In this document: in pieces, positions 17,516-25,595 of the stretch | Layout: each line of letters starts with the position of its first letter | Position numbering within the stretch: the first letter of the stretch is position 1 | From: Polaribacter glomeratus | Lineage (GTDB): Bacteria; Bacteroidota; Bacteroidia; Flavobacteriales; Flavobacteriaceae | Reading direction: 5' to 3' | DNA: 64,000 nt | Assembly: GCF_002954665.1 (NCBI RefSeq) | Contig: NZ_MSCM01000002.1 | Span: forward strand, 1,557,303-1,621,302 | Position numbers and translations under genes: made by a program | Notes under the pieces: model-generated | What the model was told of the DNA's origin: nothing | Databases searched by the model: none | The model's input: the letters and a program-made list of their open reading frames with translations, nothing else

Positions 17516-17592
17516 GGCCATGTGGCGCAACTGAATAGCGCACTTGATTACGGCTCAAGAGGTTACTGGTTTGAATCCAGTCATGGTCACCA
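17516..17592 (+). tRNA. tRNA-Arg (anticodon ACG) with encoded CCA
   Basis: 77 nt that fold as a cloverleaf. The acceptor pairs GGCCATG with CATGGTC, the D stem GCGC with GCGC, and the anticodon arm CTTGA with TCAAG around loop TTACGGC, giving anticodon ACG (read as ICG). The T stem pairs ACTGG with CCAGT. The 3' half (17544-17590) is duplicated at 28521-28567 and is the attachment site of the integrated element, so the 3' half of this working gene comes from the element. The encoded CCA is present here but not at the right copy, which reads ...CACTG. Confidence 0.95.
17544..17590 (+). repeat. attL core (3' half of tRNA-Arg)
   Basis: 47 bp identical to 28521-28567, covering the anticodon arm through the discriminator of tRNA-Arg. 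The match ends inside CAC, after which the two copies diverge completely. Confidence 0.93.
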
Positions 17593-17594
17593 GT

Positions 17595-17636
17595 AAAACC
17601 AGTACTTTACAACGTTTTTGTAAATTACTGGTTTTT
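17595..17636 (+). terminator. Terminator after tRNA-Arg (element-derived)
   Basis: Long hairpin: AAAACCAGTA and TTTACAA pair with TTGTAAA and TACTGGTTTT, with one mismatch and a loop of about 6 nt, ending in a T-tract. It lies inside the element and replaces the original tRNA terminator, which is now at 28570. Confidence 0.85.
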
Positions 17637-17637
17637 T

Positions 17638-17657
17638 ATTTGCCCGCAATTTGCCCA
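17638..17657 (+). repeat. Left TTTGCCC pair, candidate integrase arm site
   Basis: Two ATTTGCCC words 11 bp apart, 18 of 20 bases identical to 28387-28406 and in the same orientation. Presence at both ends just inside the attachment sites is what arm-type recombinase or excisionase sites look like. Confidence 0.55.
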
Positions 17658-18048
17658 TAATATTTAAAATTAGAAATATTTTGGAGCATAGTGTATTTAG
17701 ATTTTGAACGCAACGGCAATTAAAATGTTCGGGATTAAATTTAATACTTATTGCAACGGCTAATGGCTATCATTTATAGTTGTTGAAATAACTACCAGAA
17801 GTTACCGCAATAAAAAATCTCCAACTATTGCATCAGAATGGTATTTGTTAAAATTTACCAGCATACGCCAACGAGTGTTACAATAAAACACTAACGCCTA
17901 CCAAAACTCATTAATGCGCATTGCAACGTCTACTAACAAGTGTTGCAATAAAAAATCAAAGGCTACGAAAGAGCAACAACACCAACAAATATAAATAAGA
18001 GTTGCAACATTCATAACGGCAATCAATAGCTATCAACAGATCTCGATA
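17658..18048. other. Non-coding region with degenerate TTGCAAC/GCAATAA motifs
   Basis: No credible ORF. Words such as TTGCAAC(G) and GTTGCAATAAAAAATC recur at about 17750, 17806, 17879, 17930, 17941 and 18001 with irregular spacing, for example GCAATAAAAAATC at 17807 and 17945. It reads as an older, decayed relative of the clearer array that follows. Confidence 0.45.
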
Positions 18049-18527
18049 AGTATTGCTAAAGGTGTTGATTGGTATTGCAATGAACACTCCTAATGGTATT
18101 GCTAGCAACTAAAAACAAAGGGTTAAATATCTTAATTATAAGCAATACTGCAATGCTCGTTAGTGTGCAATAAGCATTGCAAATGGTATTGCGAACAACG
18201 ACACTTAAAAGGTTAAACAAGTTAATTGTAAGCAATACTGCAATACTATTTATTGCAAAGAGTATTGCTAGCGACCATACTTAAAAGGTTAAACAAGTTA
18301 ATTGTAAGCAATACTGTTTATTGCAAAGAGTATTGCAAAGAGTATTGCAAAGAGTATTGCAAAGAGTATTGCAAGTGGTATTGCTAGCGACTAAACCACA
18401 AGGGTTGAGCAAGTTAATTGTAACCAATATCGCAATACTCGGTATTGTTACACTTTTGCAAATAGTATTGCTAGTAATTAAACTTATGGGGTTAAACAAT
18501 CTAATTACAAGCAATACTGCAATACAG
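18049..18527. repeat. Array of imperfect 76-117 bp repeats with nested GCAATAC/GTATTGC inverted repeats
   Basis: The conserved 5' box GGTTAAACAAGTTAATTG followed by AAGCAATACTGCAATAC starts at about 18117, 18207, 18283, 18400 and 18487 (last copy truncated). Each unit closes with GTATTGCTAGCGACTA-like sequence, also seen alone at 18095. The outer arms AGCAATACT and AGTATTGCT can pair. In copy 1 the inner pair is GCAATGC with GCATTGC where copy 2 has GCAATA with TATTGC, so pairing is kept although bases change. Copy 3 is expanded by a 12-bp tandem repeat. Frames read through the array are low-complexity and not coding. Confidence 0.8.
18320..18374 (+). repeat. 12-bp tandem repeat inside array copy 3
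   Basis: Four exact copies of ATTGCAAAGAGT plus a partial fifth. This is a likely slippage site, so copy number may vary between strains. Confidence 0.9.
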
Positions 18528-18572
18528 GCATCTCTTTCTAAGTCATCATTTATGTAAAAAATAGACAGCAAT

Positions 18573-18791
18573 GTGGAAACCCGTATTAATAAACGGTTAG
18601 TTGTAGATTTCCTGAAAATTAAAAATATGGAACATGCAATTAAACAAATATTAAGCACAGTAAATTCTTTCCCAAAAATTTGTAAAATTTCTATTTCAAA
18701 AGAAAAGGTAATTACTTTTCATTACAACAAGGTTAAAGAAAAGCACAAAAACAAGTTTACAGACGCAATTGAGTTACTTGTTTGGTGCTAG
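18573..18791 (+). CDS. Possible small protein, unknown
   Basis: Up to 72 residues from a GTG start, or 54 from the internal ATG at 18627 (MEHAIKQILSTV...). It is basic, with a KISISKEKVITFHYNKVKEKHKNKF segment. No family is recognised. It lies between the repeat array and the restriction-modification gene on the same strand, where a controller or regulatory protein could sit, but no HTH is visible. It may be non-coding. Confidence 0.35.
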   Translation: METRINKRLVVDFLKIKNMEHAIKQILSTVNSFPKICKISISKEKVITFHYNKVKEKHKNKFTDAIELLVWC

Positions 18792-18932
18792 GATAACTTA
18801 CCTAGCAAATTTTAACTACTGTCATATAAATACAAAATATTCTATATTATGGTAATTAAAAAAATCTTAAACGTTAAGTTTTTTAATAATAATATTCTAT
18901 TTTTAGCCTTGAAAAAGTAAAGAGTACTATCT

Positions 18933-21900
18933 ATGAATAAGATTAATACAAGAAAAGCATTAAATCCTGCATACAGAAAACACAAACCATTAAGAAAAGA
19001 GGTTACCAATTTTATAGTTCAGTTGCAAGATTGCATAAATGCCGTAAAATTAAGTGATGATAATGGCGAAAGTGAAGAACACATAAAATCTCATTTTACT
19101 ACTTTTTTTAATACTACTTTTTATGCAGATAATTATATCAATACAAAAGACAGAATAGATCTTGCAATCTATACAGAAAACAATGCAAAATCAGATGTTG
19201 GTGTAATCATAGAAGCAAAAAAACCAAGTAACAAATCAGAATTTTTAAGACAAGACAGCCTTAACAAGAAAGCATTACAAGAGCTATTATTGTATTATTT
19301 AAGAGAAAGATTAGATAATAACAACAACAACATAAAACACTTAATTGCTACAAATGGCTATGAATGGTATTTATTTAAAGGCGAAGATTTTTACAATTAC
19401 TTCTTTAAAAATAAAGCATTAATAAAAGAATACGAATCCTTTAGAGATGGCTTAAAAGACACTAGTAAAAACGAACTATTTTATAATGAGATAGCAAAAA
19501 AATATATTGCTCAAGTAGAAGAACAATTACCATTTGTTTATTTAGATTTTACGCAAACCAATTTAAGTAAATTAAATGATGGTCATTTAAATACATTGTA
19601 CAAAATATTTTCTGATGTACATATTCTAGGGCATCCTTTTGGTAATGACAGCAACCAATTAAACAAAACCTTCTATAACGAGTTATTACATATAATTGGT
19701 TTAGAAGAGGTAAAAGACAAAGGCAAAAAAGTCATCAATCGTAAAGTAGCAAAAGAAAGAGATTATGCATCATTATTAGAAAACACAATATTTCATATAG
19801 AAGATAGAGATTACTTGTCTAGCATAAAAAGTATTTCTAATCCAAAAGACAAAGCCTTTAATGCAGGTTTAGAATTATGCTTAACTTGGGTAAATAGAAT
19901 ATTGTTTTTAAAACTACTAGAATCTCAATTACTAACCTATCATCAAAAAGATGAAAAATATAAGTTTTTAAATGCTAAATTTATAAATGGCTTTGATGAT
20001 TTAAACGATTTGTTTTTCTCTGCATTGGCAAAACCAATAGATGAAAGACATCCAAAATACAAAGAGAAATACAAAGACATACCCTATTTAAATAGTTCGT
20101 TATTTGAAAGAAGTATTTTAGAAAATGAAGCCTTTGAAATTTCTGCATTAAACAATGATAACATTGCTATTTACAGCGGTACTGTTTTAAAAGATGCTAC
20201 AGGTAAAAAGCAAAAAGGCAAATTACCTACATTAGAGTATCTCTTTCAGTTTTTAGATGCCTATGATTTTGCTACCGATGGTAATGAAGGTATTGAAGAC
20301 AATTTAGAAACCAAATCTTTAATTAATGCATCTGTATTAGGTCTAATTTTTGAAAAAATAAACGGATACAAAGAAGGTTCTTTTTATACACCTGCATACA
20401 TAACAATGTATATGTGTAGAGAAACGATAAGAAGAGCTGTAATACAGAAATTTAAAGAACAAGAAGAAGCGCAAATAGAAACCTTTGAAGACTTACAATC
20501 CTATTGTAGTAGATTGTTTAAAGTAGATGATTTAAAGCGTTTAAATACAGTTGTAAATAGTTTAAAAATATGTGACCCAGCAGTAGGTTCTGGTCACTTT
20601 TTAGTAAGTGCATTAAATGAATTAATTGTTGTAAAAAACGAACTACGCATTTTAATTGATGCAAAAGGAGTGCCTTTGCGTTGCGATATAGAAATTGTAA
20701 ATGATGAGTTATATGTAATTGATTATAAAGGCTTATTATTCGAATACAACCCAAAAGATAAAGAAAGCATAAGAATACAACACACCTTATTTCACGAAAA
20801 GCAAACACTTATAGAAAACTGTTTGTTTGGGGTGGATATTAACCCAAATTCTGTAAAGATATGTAGACTGCGTTTATGGATAGAACTCCTTAAAAACGCT
20901 TATTACACACCAGAGAATAGACTACAAACGCTACCAAATATAGATATTAATATAAAATGTGGCAACTCTTTAATTAGCCGTTTTAATTTAGATGATGACT
21001 TAAAAGATGCTTTTAAAAATAAAGAAATAAATTACACTTTTTTAGACTACAAAAATGCTGTTTTAGAATACAAAGAAACCAATAGTAAAGAACGTAAAAG
21101 AGAAGTTTTACAAATTATCGATGAGGTTAAGAATAATTTTAAAAGCACATTAGATAAATCCTTTTTGGTTAAATATGAAGAAGCACAAGGAAAATTAATT
21201 AACGAACAAGAAAGACAAAAAAACCTAAAAACCTTTGGCGAAAAAATTAAAAAAACAGAAAAAGATGCGCTGAAAAAATTAAAGACCAAAGCAGAAAAAA
21301 CATTTTTAGAAAAAGAAGAAATAGTAAACAATGCTATTTATCACAATGCGTTTGAGTGGCGCTTTGAATTTCCAGAAGTATTAGCAGAAGATGGTGGGTA
21401 TATTGGTTTTGACGCTATTATTGGTAATCCGCCTTATATTAAAGAACGGGATGCAAAAGATATTTTTGAGCCAATACGCAAAAGCCCTAAATGGCAAGAG
21501 TACCTTCAAGGTAAAATGGATTTATGGTATTTCTTTTTACATCAAGCTTTCAATATAGCTAACAAAACTGCATATATTTCTTACATAACAAATTCTTATT
21601 GGATGAAAAGTGATGGCTCTAAAAGACTTATAAATAGAGTTTTTAATGAAAAAACTTTAAACGAGATTATTTATTTTGATGATTACCCCATTTTTGAAGA
21701 AGTTTCTGGAAAGCATATGATTCACTCTTACTTTAATTCATTAGTTAATAATGATTATGAAGTAAAATTAGTTTTAGTTAATACAGAAGAGTTTAGTAAA
21801 GACATAAACAATGAGGTTGTAACATACTATAATAATAAAGGAATAGTAGATAACGACTCTATCAATTTAAATGTTAGTTCAAACGAATTATTTAAAGACA

Positions 21901-22712
21901 CTATTGAATTAGATGAATTATATAGTACTTCTGTTGGCATACAAGAAAGTTCTGATAAAGTTGCTGCTAAAAATATTCCAACCGCATTAGAATCTGAATT
22001 TAACGGCGGTGAAGGTGTTTTTGTTCTTAATAAAAGTGAGGTAGAAAATTTAAACTTAAACGAAAGTGAACTTACTATATTAAAACCATATCTAAATACT
22101 AATAATGTTGTAAAGTATGGTGTAAACTTCACAGATGAGTATTTAATCTTTTCAGACAAACATATTAGAGAAGATATTAAAGAAAATAAATACCCTAACC
22201 TAAAAAACCATTTAGATAATGTAAGCCCATTTATAACGTCTTCCAACGCTCCTTATGGCTTACACAGAGATAGGAGTTCTAAAATAAACCCTTTTGATAT
22301 TCCAAAAATTATTTGTCCAGGGATGTTTAAATCACCACATTTTACTTTTGATGACAAAAAATATTATGTAGGTTTTTCGTTTTCTGTAATATGGCAAAAA
22401 AATAAAGACTATGATTTGAAATATCTTTTAGCTATTATTAATTCAAAACTTGGTGAATATTGGTTTAATTCAAATGGTAAAAAAAGAGGTGTTGGTGTAG
22501 ATATTGGCGTGAAAGTATTTAGGCAGTTTCCAGTAAAAAAAGCTTTATTAAAACAGCAAGAAATTATAATAAATTTAGTGGATAAGGCTTTATTTTATAA
22601 ACAAGAAAACTCAAAAGCAGACACTTCAATTTTAGAAAAAGAGATAGACCAAATGGTTTATAAGTTATATGGTTTAACAGTAGAAGAAATTGCAATTGTA
22701 GAAAATAGTTAG
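18933..22712 (+). CDS. Type IIG restriction-modification enzyme (fused nuclease, methylase, specificity)
   Basis: 1259 residues. The N-terminal nuclease is of the PD-(D/E)xK type: D76, E94 and K96 in IDLAIY...GVIIEAKKP. The central Eco57I-type N6-adenine methylase has motif I CDPAVGSGHFL (D548) and motif IV GNPPYIKE (N832), with a helical insertion rich in Lys and Glu at about 690-800. The C-terminal third (about 950-1240) resembles a TaqI-like target-recognition domain, ending FRQFPVKKALLKQQEIIINLV. RKALNPAYRKHKPLRKE at the start is the DUF7149-type N-terminus. Such proteins cut and methylate as one chain; the recognition site cannot be predicted. The frame is intact. Confidence 0.93.
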   Translation: MNKINTRKALNPAYRKHKPLRKEVTNFIVQLQDCINAVKLSDDNGESEEHIKSHFTTFFNTTFYADNYINTKDRIDLAIYTENNAKSDVGVIIEAKKPSNKSEFLRQDSLNKKALQELLLYYLRERLDNNNNNIKHLIATNGYEWYLFKGEDFYNYFFKNKALIKEYESFRDGLKDTSKNELFYNEIAKKYIAQVEEQLPFVYLDFTQTNLSKLNDGHLNTLYKIFSDVHILGHPFGNDSNQLNKTFYNELLHIIGLEEVKDKGKKVINRKVAKERDYASLLENTIFHIEDRDYLSSIKSISNPKDKAFNAGLELCLTWVNRILFLKLLESQLLTYHQKDEKYKFLNAKFINGFDDLNDLFFSALAKPIDERHPKYKEKYKDIPYLNSSLFERSILENEAFEISALNNDNIAIYSGTVLKDATGKKQKGKLPTLEYLFQFLDAYDFATDGNEGIEDNLETKSLINASVLGLIFEKINGYKEGSFYTPAYITMYMCRETIRRAVIQKFKEQEEAQIETFEDLQSYCSRLFKVDDLKRLNTVVNSLKICDPAVGSGHFLVSALNELIVVKNELRILIDAKGVPLRCDIEIVNDELYVIDYKGLLFEYNPKDKESIRIQHTLFHEKQTLIENCLFGVDINPNSVKICRLRLWIELLKNAYYTPENRLQTLPNIDINIKCGNSLISRFNLDDDLKDAFKNKEINYTFLDYKNAVLEYKETNSKERKREVLQIIDEVKNNFKSTLDKSFLVKYEEAQGKLINEQERQKNLKTFGEKIKKTEKDALKKLKTKAEKTFLEKEEIVNNAIYHNAFEWRFEFPEVLAEDGGYIGFDAIIGNPPYIKERDAKDIFEPIRKSPKWQEYLQGKMDLWYFFLHQAFNIANKTAYISYITNSYWMKSDGSKRLINRVFNEKTLNEIIYFDDYPIFEEVSGKHMIHSYFNSLVNNDYEVKLVLVNTEEFSKDINNEVVTYYNNKGIVDNDSINLNVSSNELFKDTIELDELYSTSVGIQESSDKVAAKNIPTALESEFNGGEGVFVLNKSEVENLNLNESELTILKPYLNTNNVVKYGVNFTDEYLIFSDKHIREDIKENKYPNLKNHLDNVSPFITSSNAPYGLHRDRSSKINPFDIPKIICPGMFKSPHFTFDDKKYYVGFSFSVIWQKNKDYDLKYLLAIINSKLGEYWFNSNGKKRGVGVDIGVKVFRQFPVKKALLKQQEIIINLVDKALFYKQENSKADTSILEKEIDQMVYKLYGLTVEEIAIVENS

Positions 22713-22715
22713 GTT

Positions 22716-23087
22716 ATGGAAAAATCAGAAGAAGAAATAAAAGAATGGAAAGAATATCGTTTGTCAATTCTTGAGCAAAAAAGTAAAAGTGATGATGACT
22801 TTGAAAAGTATATTACTTTTATTGCTGCAGGTGGTTTAGGTTTAACACTTACATTTATTGATAAAATAAGTCCTCTTCACACATCTATTTGTGTCTGGCT
22901 TATTGTGATGGGCTGGTTTATGCTTGCTAGCACACTTTTTATAAATTTACTATCCCATTATCTTTCAAGCCGCTTTAATGAAAAAACTGTTCAAAATATA
23001 GACGATACTTTGTCATATGAAGAACTTATTAATAATATTGATAGGCGTAATAAGACAATATCAAATTTAAATCTATCATCTTATTAG
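22716..23087 (+). CDS. Two-TM small membrane protein, unknown
   Basis: 123 residues: an acidic N-terminal helix (1-32), two membrane helices (about 33-51 and 56-80, FIAAGGLGLTLTFIDKI then ICVWLIVMGWFMLASTLFINLL), and an amphipathic C-terminal tail. It starts 3 bp after the R-M stop, so it is translationally coupled to it. Small two-helix proteins of this build recur beside defence genes in Bacteroidota, but I know of no function. It may belong to the R-M module or be independent cargo. Confidence 0.75.
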   Translation: MEKSEEEIKEWKEYRLSILEQKSKSDDDFEKYITFIAAGGLGLTLTFIDKISPLHTSICVWLIVMGWFMLASTLFINLLSHYLSSRFNEKTVQNIDDTLSYEELINNIDRRNKTISNLNLSSY

Positions 23088-23138
23088 GGTTAGGGATACT
23101 TTTTATATTAATTTTCACTACAGTAAACGCATATAATA

Positions 23139-23258
23139 ATGGTTAAACAAAATAAGCCGAAACCAAGCACTAGACCTTCAGAAAAAGAAGAAAGAGGTAA
23201 TAAAGGTCGTACTACTCCAAAGCCCCCGATAAAACCAAAAGATAAATCTAATAAATAA
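23139..23258 (+). CDS. Tiny lysine/proline-rich protein 1
   Basis: 39 residues starting MVKQNKPKP, with central GRTTPKP and end KPKDKSNK; pI is very high and there are no hydrophobic segments. It aligns with the next gene at M-x-KQN, GRTT-x-KP and KPK. The ATG is 51 bp after the two-TM gene and an A-rich leader precedes it. The shared motif between two adjacent frames, with clean stops, argues that both are expressed. No known family. Confidence 0.6.
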   Translation: MVKQNKPKPSTRPSEKEERGNKGRTTPKPPIKPKDKSNK

Positions 23259-23264
23259 AAATAT

Positions 23265-23378
23265 ATGGCAAAGCAAAACTCAGAAGGTAAAACAAAAAAC
23301 GGTAAAATTGATTTAGGTAGGACTACTCTAAAACCTAATAATTCATTAAAACCAAAAGAAGTAAAACCTAAAAAATAA
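23265..23378 (+). CDS. Tiny lysine/proline-rich protein 2, paralogue of the preceding
   Basis: 37 residues starting MAKQNSEGK, with central LGRTTLKP and end KPKEVKPKK. It starts 6 bp after the stop of the first tiny gene and is clearly a tandem paralogue (shared M-x-KQN, GRTT-x-KP, KPK). It is disordered, with no transmembrane segment or cysteine. It ends 60 bp before the convergent primase-like gene. Function unknown. Confidence 0.6.
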   Translation: MAKQNSEGKTKNGKIDLGRTTLKPNNSLKPKEVKPKK

Positions 23379-23438
23379 TTTCATAAATTTAATACAATTA
23401 TTGCAAACGCATTAAAAAAGGAATAATGTTTTGAGTAA

Positions 23439-24326
23439 TTAAATAGTTACATTATTTAATTTGCAGAAGTAAAAAAATGTACCAATGCCGTAAGGATATT
23501 TTGTTTTCATAGAATGAGTATATTGGTTTTCTGTTTTTCGCTCGTCGTAAATGTTGCTCATTCTGCTTAAAATATGAAAATAATCTCTTCCGTTTTCTCC
23601 AAATTCATTTGCAATACTGCAACAAATTGGAAACCAAGTTTGATAGTTTCCCGTAATATCAATTCCTCTATTTTGTATTATATTTATACATTTTTCAACG
23701 GTATTTTTAGTGGTTTCAGAATCGTTAGTTTTTAAATATGTTGCTCGTGTTTGTTTCTTTTTTTGGTGCTTTAATACTTGATTAAATGTTGTTGCAGAAT
23801 GATTAAAATATGCATCATCGTCGCAAGAATAACCGCGAAGTCTTGAAACATCCTTACAGCTAACGTCTATGTGTATTCCTAAATATTTAAACTTTAAATA
23901 CAACGCTTCAAAATGTTGTGTATGTTCTGTAGGATTACTTATAGGTATCAACCCCCAAAAACCATTTCCAGAAACAGATAAACCACAATAAGCTATTTCT
24001 TTTATTTTTCTAATTTCATTTTTTAAATCTGAATAGTTGGTGATATGTAGATTATCTTTAAAATCAATGTCAAACTGAATAAAGCCAGAATGTTTTATTA
24101 GACTTTGAGAATTTCTTTTAGTAAATAAACCACTAGGTGTAATTGCTGGAAGTTTAGATTTTAGTGTTTTTTTTGTTGCGTCATCTGTTGTGTTTCTAAT
24201 TTCTTCCACTTCCTTGCGGTGCACTTTAGAGTTTAACCAATCCAATAAGTTAACTTCTATAGGTTCAGTTGCTCTATAATTTGCAAAAGCACTAATCTTG
24301 ATATTTAGTATTGATTTTTTTATCAT
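23439..24326 (-). CDS. BT4734/VirE-N primase-like protein with PriCT_2 domain
   Basis: 295 residues. Residues about 40-180 match the BT4734/BF3469 (VirE N-terminal) domain, a branch of the archaeo-eukaryotic primase fold: FIQFDIDFK supplies the metal-binding Asp pair, and GLSVSGNGFWGLIPI and VSRLRGYSCDDDAYF the other conserved strands. Residues about 210-295 (IDITGNYQTWFPICCSIANEFGENGRDYFHILS) form the PriCT_2 primase C-terminal domain. It probably starts replication of the element together with the ATPase encoded upstream. It is shorter than typical mobile-element versions fused to a helicase, with the helicase function apparently in the neighbouring gene. Confidence 0.82.
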   Translation of the reverse strand: MIKKSILNIKISAFANYRATEPIEVNLLDWLNSKVHRKEVEEIRNTTDDATKKTLKSKLPAITPSGLFTKRNSQSLIKHSGFIQFDIDFKDNLHITNYSDLKNEIRKIKEIAYCGLSVSGNGFWGLIPISNPTEHTQHFEALYLKFKYLGIHIDVSCKDVSRLRGYSCDDDAYFNHSATTFNQVLKHQKKKQTRATYLKTNDSETTKNTVEKCINIIQNRGIDITGNYQTWFPICCSIANEFGENGRDYFHILSRMSNIYDERKTENQYTHSMKTKYPYGIGTFFYFCKLNNVTI

Positions 24327-24351
24327 ATTTTAATGTTCTTTTTAGTTTAAT

Positions 24352-24448
24352 AAGTAAGTTAGTTAAGTTGTTCAATTAACTAACTTACTTCTTTTATAGT
24401 AGTTGGTTGGTTGGTTATATGCGTACACATAGGTTTAACTAACCAACT
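24352..24448. repeat. Two adjacent long inverted repeats, candidate replication origin or operator
   Basis: A perfect 15-bp inverted repeat, AAGTAAGTTAGTTAA at 24352-24366 with its complement at 24376-24390, has a 9-nt loop. A second repeat, AGTTGGTTGGTT at 24401-24412 with AACTAACCAACT at 24437-24448, overlaps the ATPase stop codon. TTAACTAAC occurs in the right arm of both and again at 28460-28468 near attR. No T-tract follows, so a simple terminator is unlikely. Confidence 0.6.
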
Positions 24449-25593
24449 CTAATATTCGCTGAAAGTTTAAATGGTGACTGCTGGTTTTCTTTAATTATCA
24501 TATTAGCTCTTTCGTAAAAAGTTTTCCAATCTCTAATTGCTGCATTTCCAATATTAATGCTATGTTTTGCTAAAATGTCTTTTAAAAAGCGTTGAAAATC
24601 CGTGCTTAAAAGTTCTGTTTTACCGTTGAAAACTTCATTTAAGATTGTTATATGAACATCTTTATCAACATCTCTAGGGTGCCTTATTTTACTATCATTG
24701 TTGTTGCTATTAGTTGTGAAATCCACAAAATAAGGTAATCCATCTTTGTTAACAGAAAAACTTATTGGTGCAATATCTCTATCTCTACTGTGAGATGGAG
24801 TAACATTAGAAATATCTCCATCTTTATCAACGGATAAAACTGTTTCTGCTTTTTGTAAAATAATACTGCCTAAATGTCCTTTTGCATTATTATCGCCTTT
24901 ATTTTGATGTAAAATTGTGATAATATGAATATTTAGTTCAGCCGTCCACTTCATTAAATCATTAACGATATTAATAGCGCTTTCTTCATTATTATAGCCA
25001 ATAATAAGATCTGCAATACCATCAATAATGACTAATTTTACGCCTTTTGTATTGTAAATGGCTTCTTTAATTATCTCAGTTCTTTCTTTTGGAGAAAAGG
25101 GTCTTAAACAGTAGCACTTATAATACTTTTCACTAATTTGATTATTACCAATTAATATGATGATTCTTTTTGAAACTTTTTGAGTATGGTACCTACTTTG
25201 TTCTGTATCAAAATGCAAAATGGTAGTATTGGCGATTTCTGTTTTAATTCTTTGAAATTGACCATCTACATCTAAAGCTGCTGCGATTAGCATTGATAAA
25301 AAAAAAGTTTTTTTACTCTTTGGTTTTCCTGTAATACAAGAAAAATTACCTAAAGTACCAAATGAAATATCATCAACACTTAAAATTGTAGGTGGTTTCT
25401 CAATAACTGAAAAAGGGTCTATTTCTGCTTCTTTTAAAAGTTCTTTTATGGTTTTTAGTTCATTTTGGTAATGATTGCTGTTGAAACTTAAACCTTCCGC
25501 TATCTTTACTTCAACCGCAGTTTCTTGAAATTGATTTTTAACAACATCATTAGTTCCGCCAACAACTCCCTCTAATTTTTTTGAATTCTCCAT
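24439..25593 (-). CDS. RepA/AAA_25-type replication ATPase
   Basis: 384 residues. The RecA-like core has Walker A GKPKSKKT in CITGKPKSKKTFFLSMLIAAA (about 87-105), Walker B LVIIDGIADLI, and a sensor-like IITILHQNKGDNNAKGHLG. This layout is that of hexameric RepA/RSF1010-like helicases found on Bacteroidota integrative elements. An extra C-terminal region (about 290-384) is helical. It lies 2 bp downstream of the HTH gene and feeds into the primase gene, so the three form one replication operon. Confidence 0.82.
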   Translation of the reverse strand: MENSKKLEGVVGGTNDVVKNQFQETAVEVKIAEGLSFNSNHYQNELKTIKELLKEAEIDPFSVIEKPPTILSVDDISFGTLGNFSCITGKPKSKKTFFLSMLIAAALDVDGQFQRIKTEIANTTILHFDTEQSRYHTQKVSKRIIILIGNNQISEKYYKCYCLRPFSPKERTEIIKEAIYNTKGVKLVIIDGIADLIIGYNNEESAINIVNDLMKWTAELNIHIITILHQNKGDNNAKGHLGSIILQKAETVLSVDKDGDISNVTPSHSRDRDIAPISFSVNKDGLPYFVDFTTNSNNNDSKIRHPRDVDKDVHITILNEVFNGKTELLSTDFQRFLKDILAKHSINIGNAAIRDWKTFYERANMIIKENQQSPFKLSANIRVG

Positions 25594-25595
25594 AG

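Noticed and set aside
18049..18527. CRISPR array
   Set aside because: Repeat units are long, imperfect and unequal (76-117 bp), with no unique spacers of constant size and no cas genes.
18281..18658. Minus-strand reading frame over the repeat array
   Set aside because: Its sequence is low-complexity (repeated CNTLCNTL) because it reads the 12-bp tandem repeat; the plus-strand frame at 18321-18557 has the same origin.
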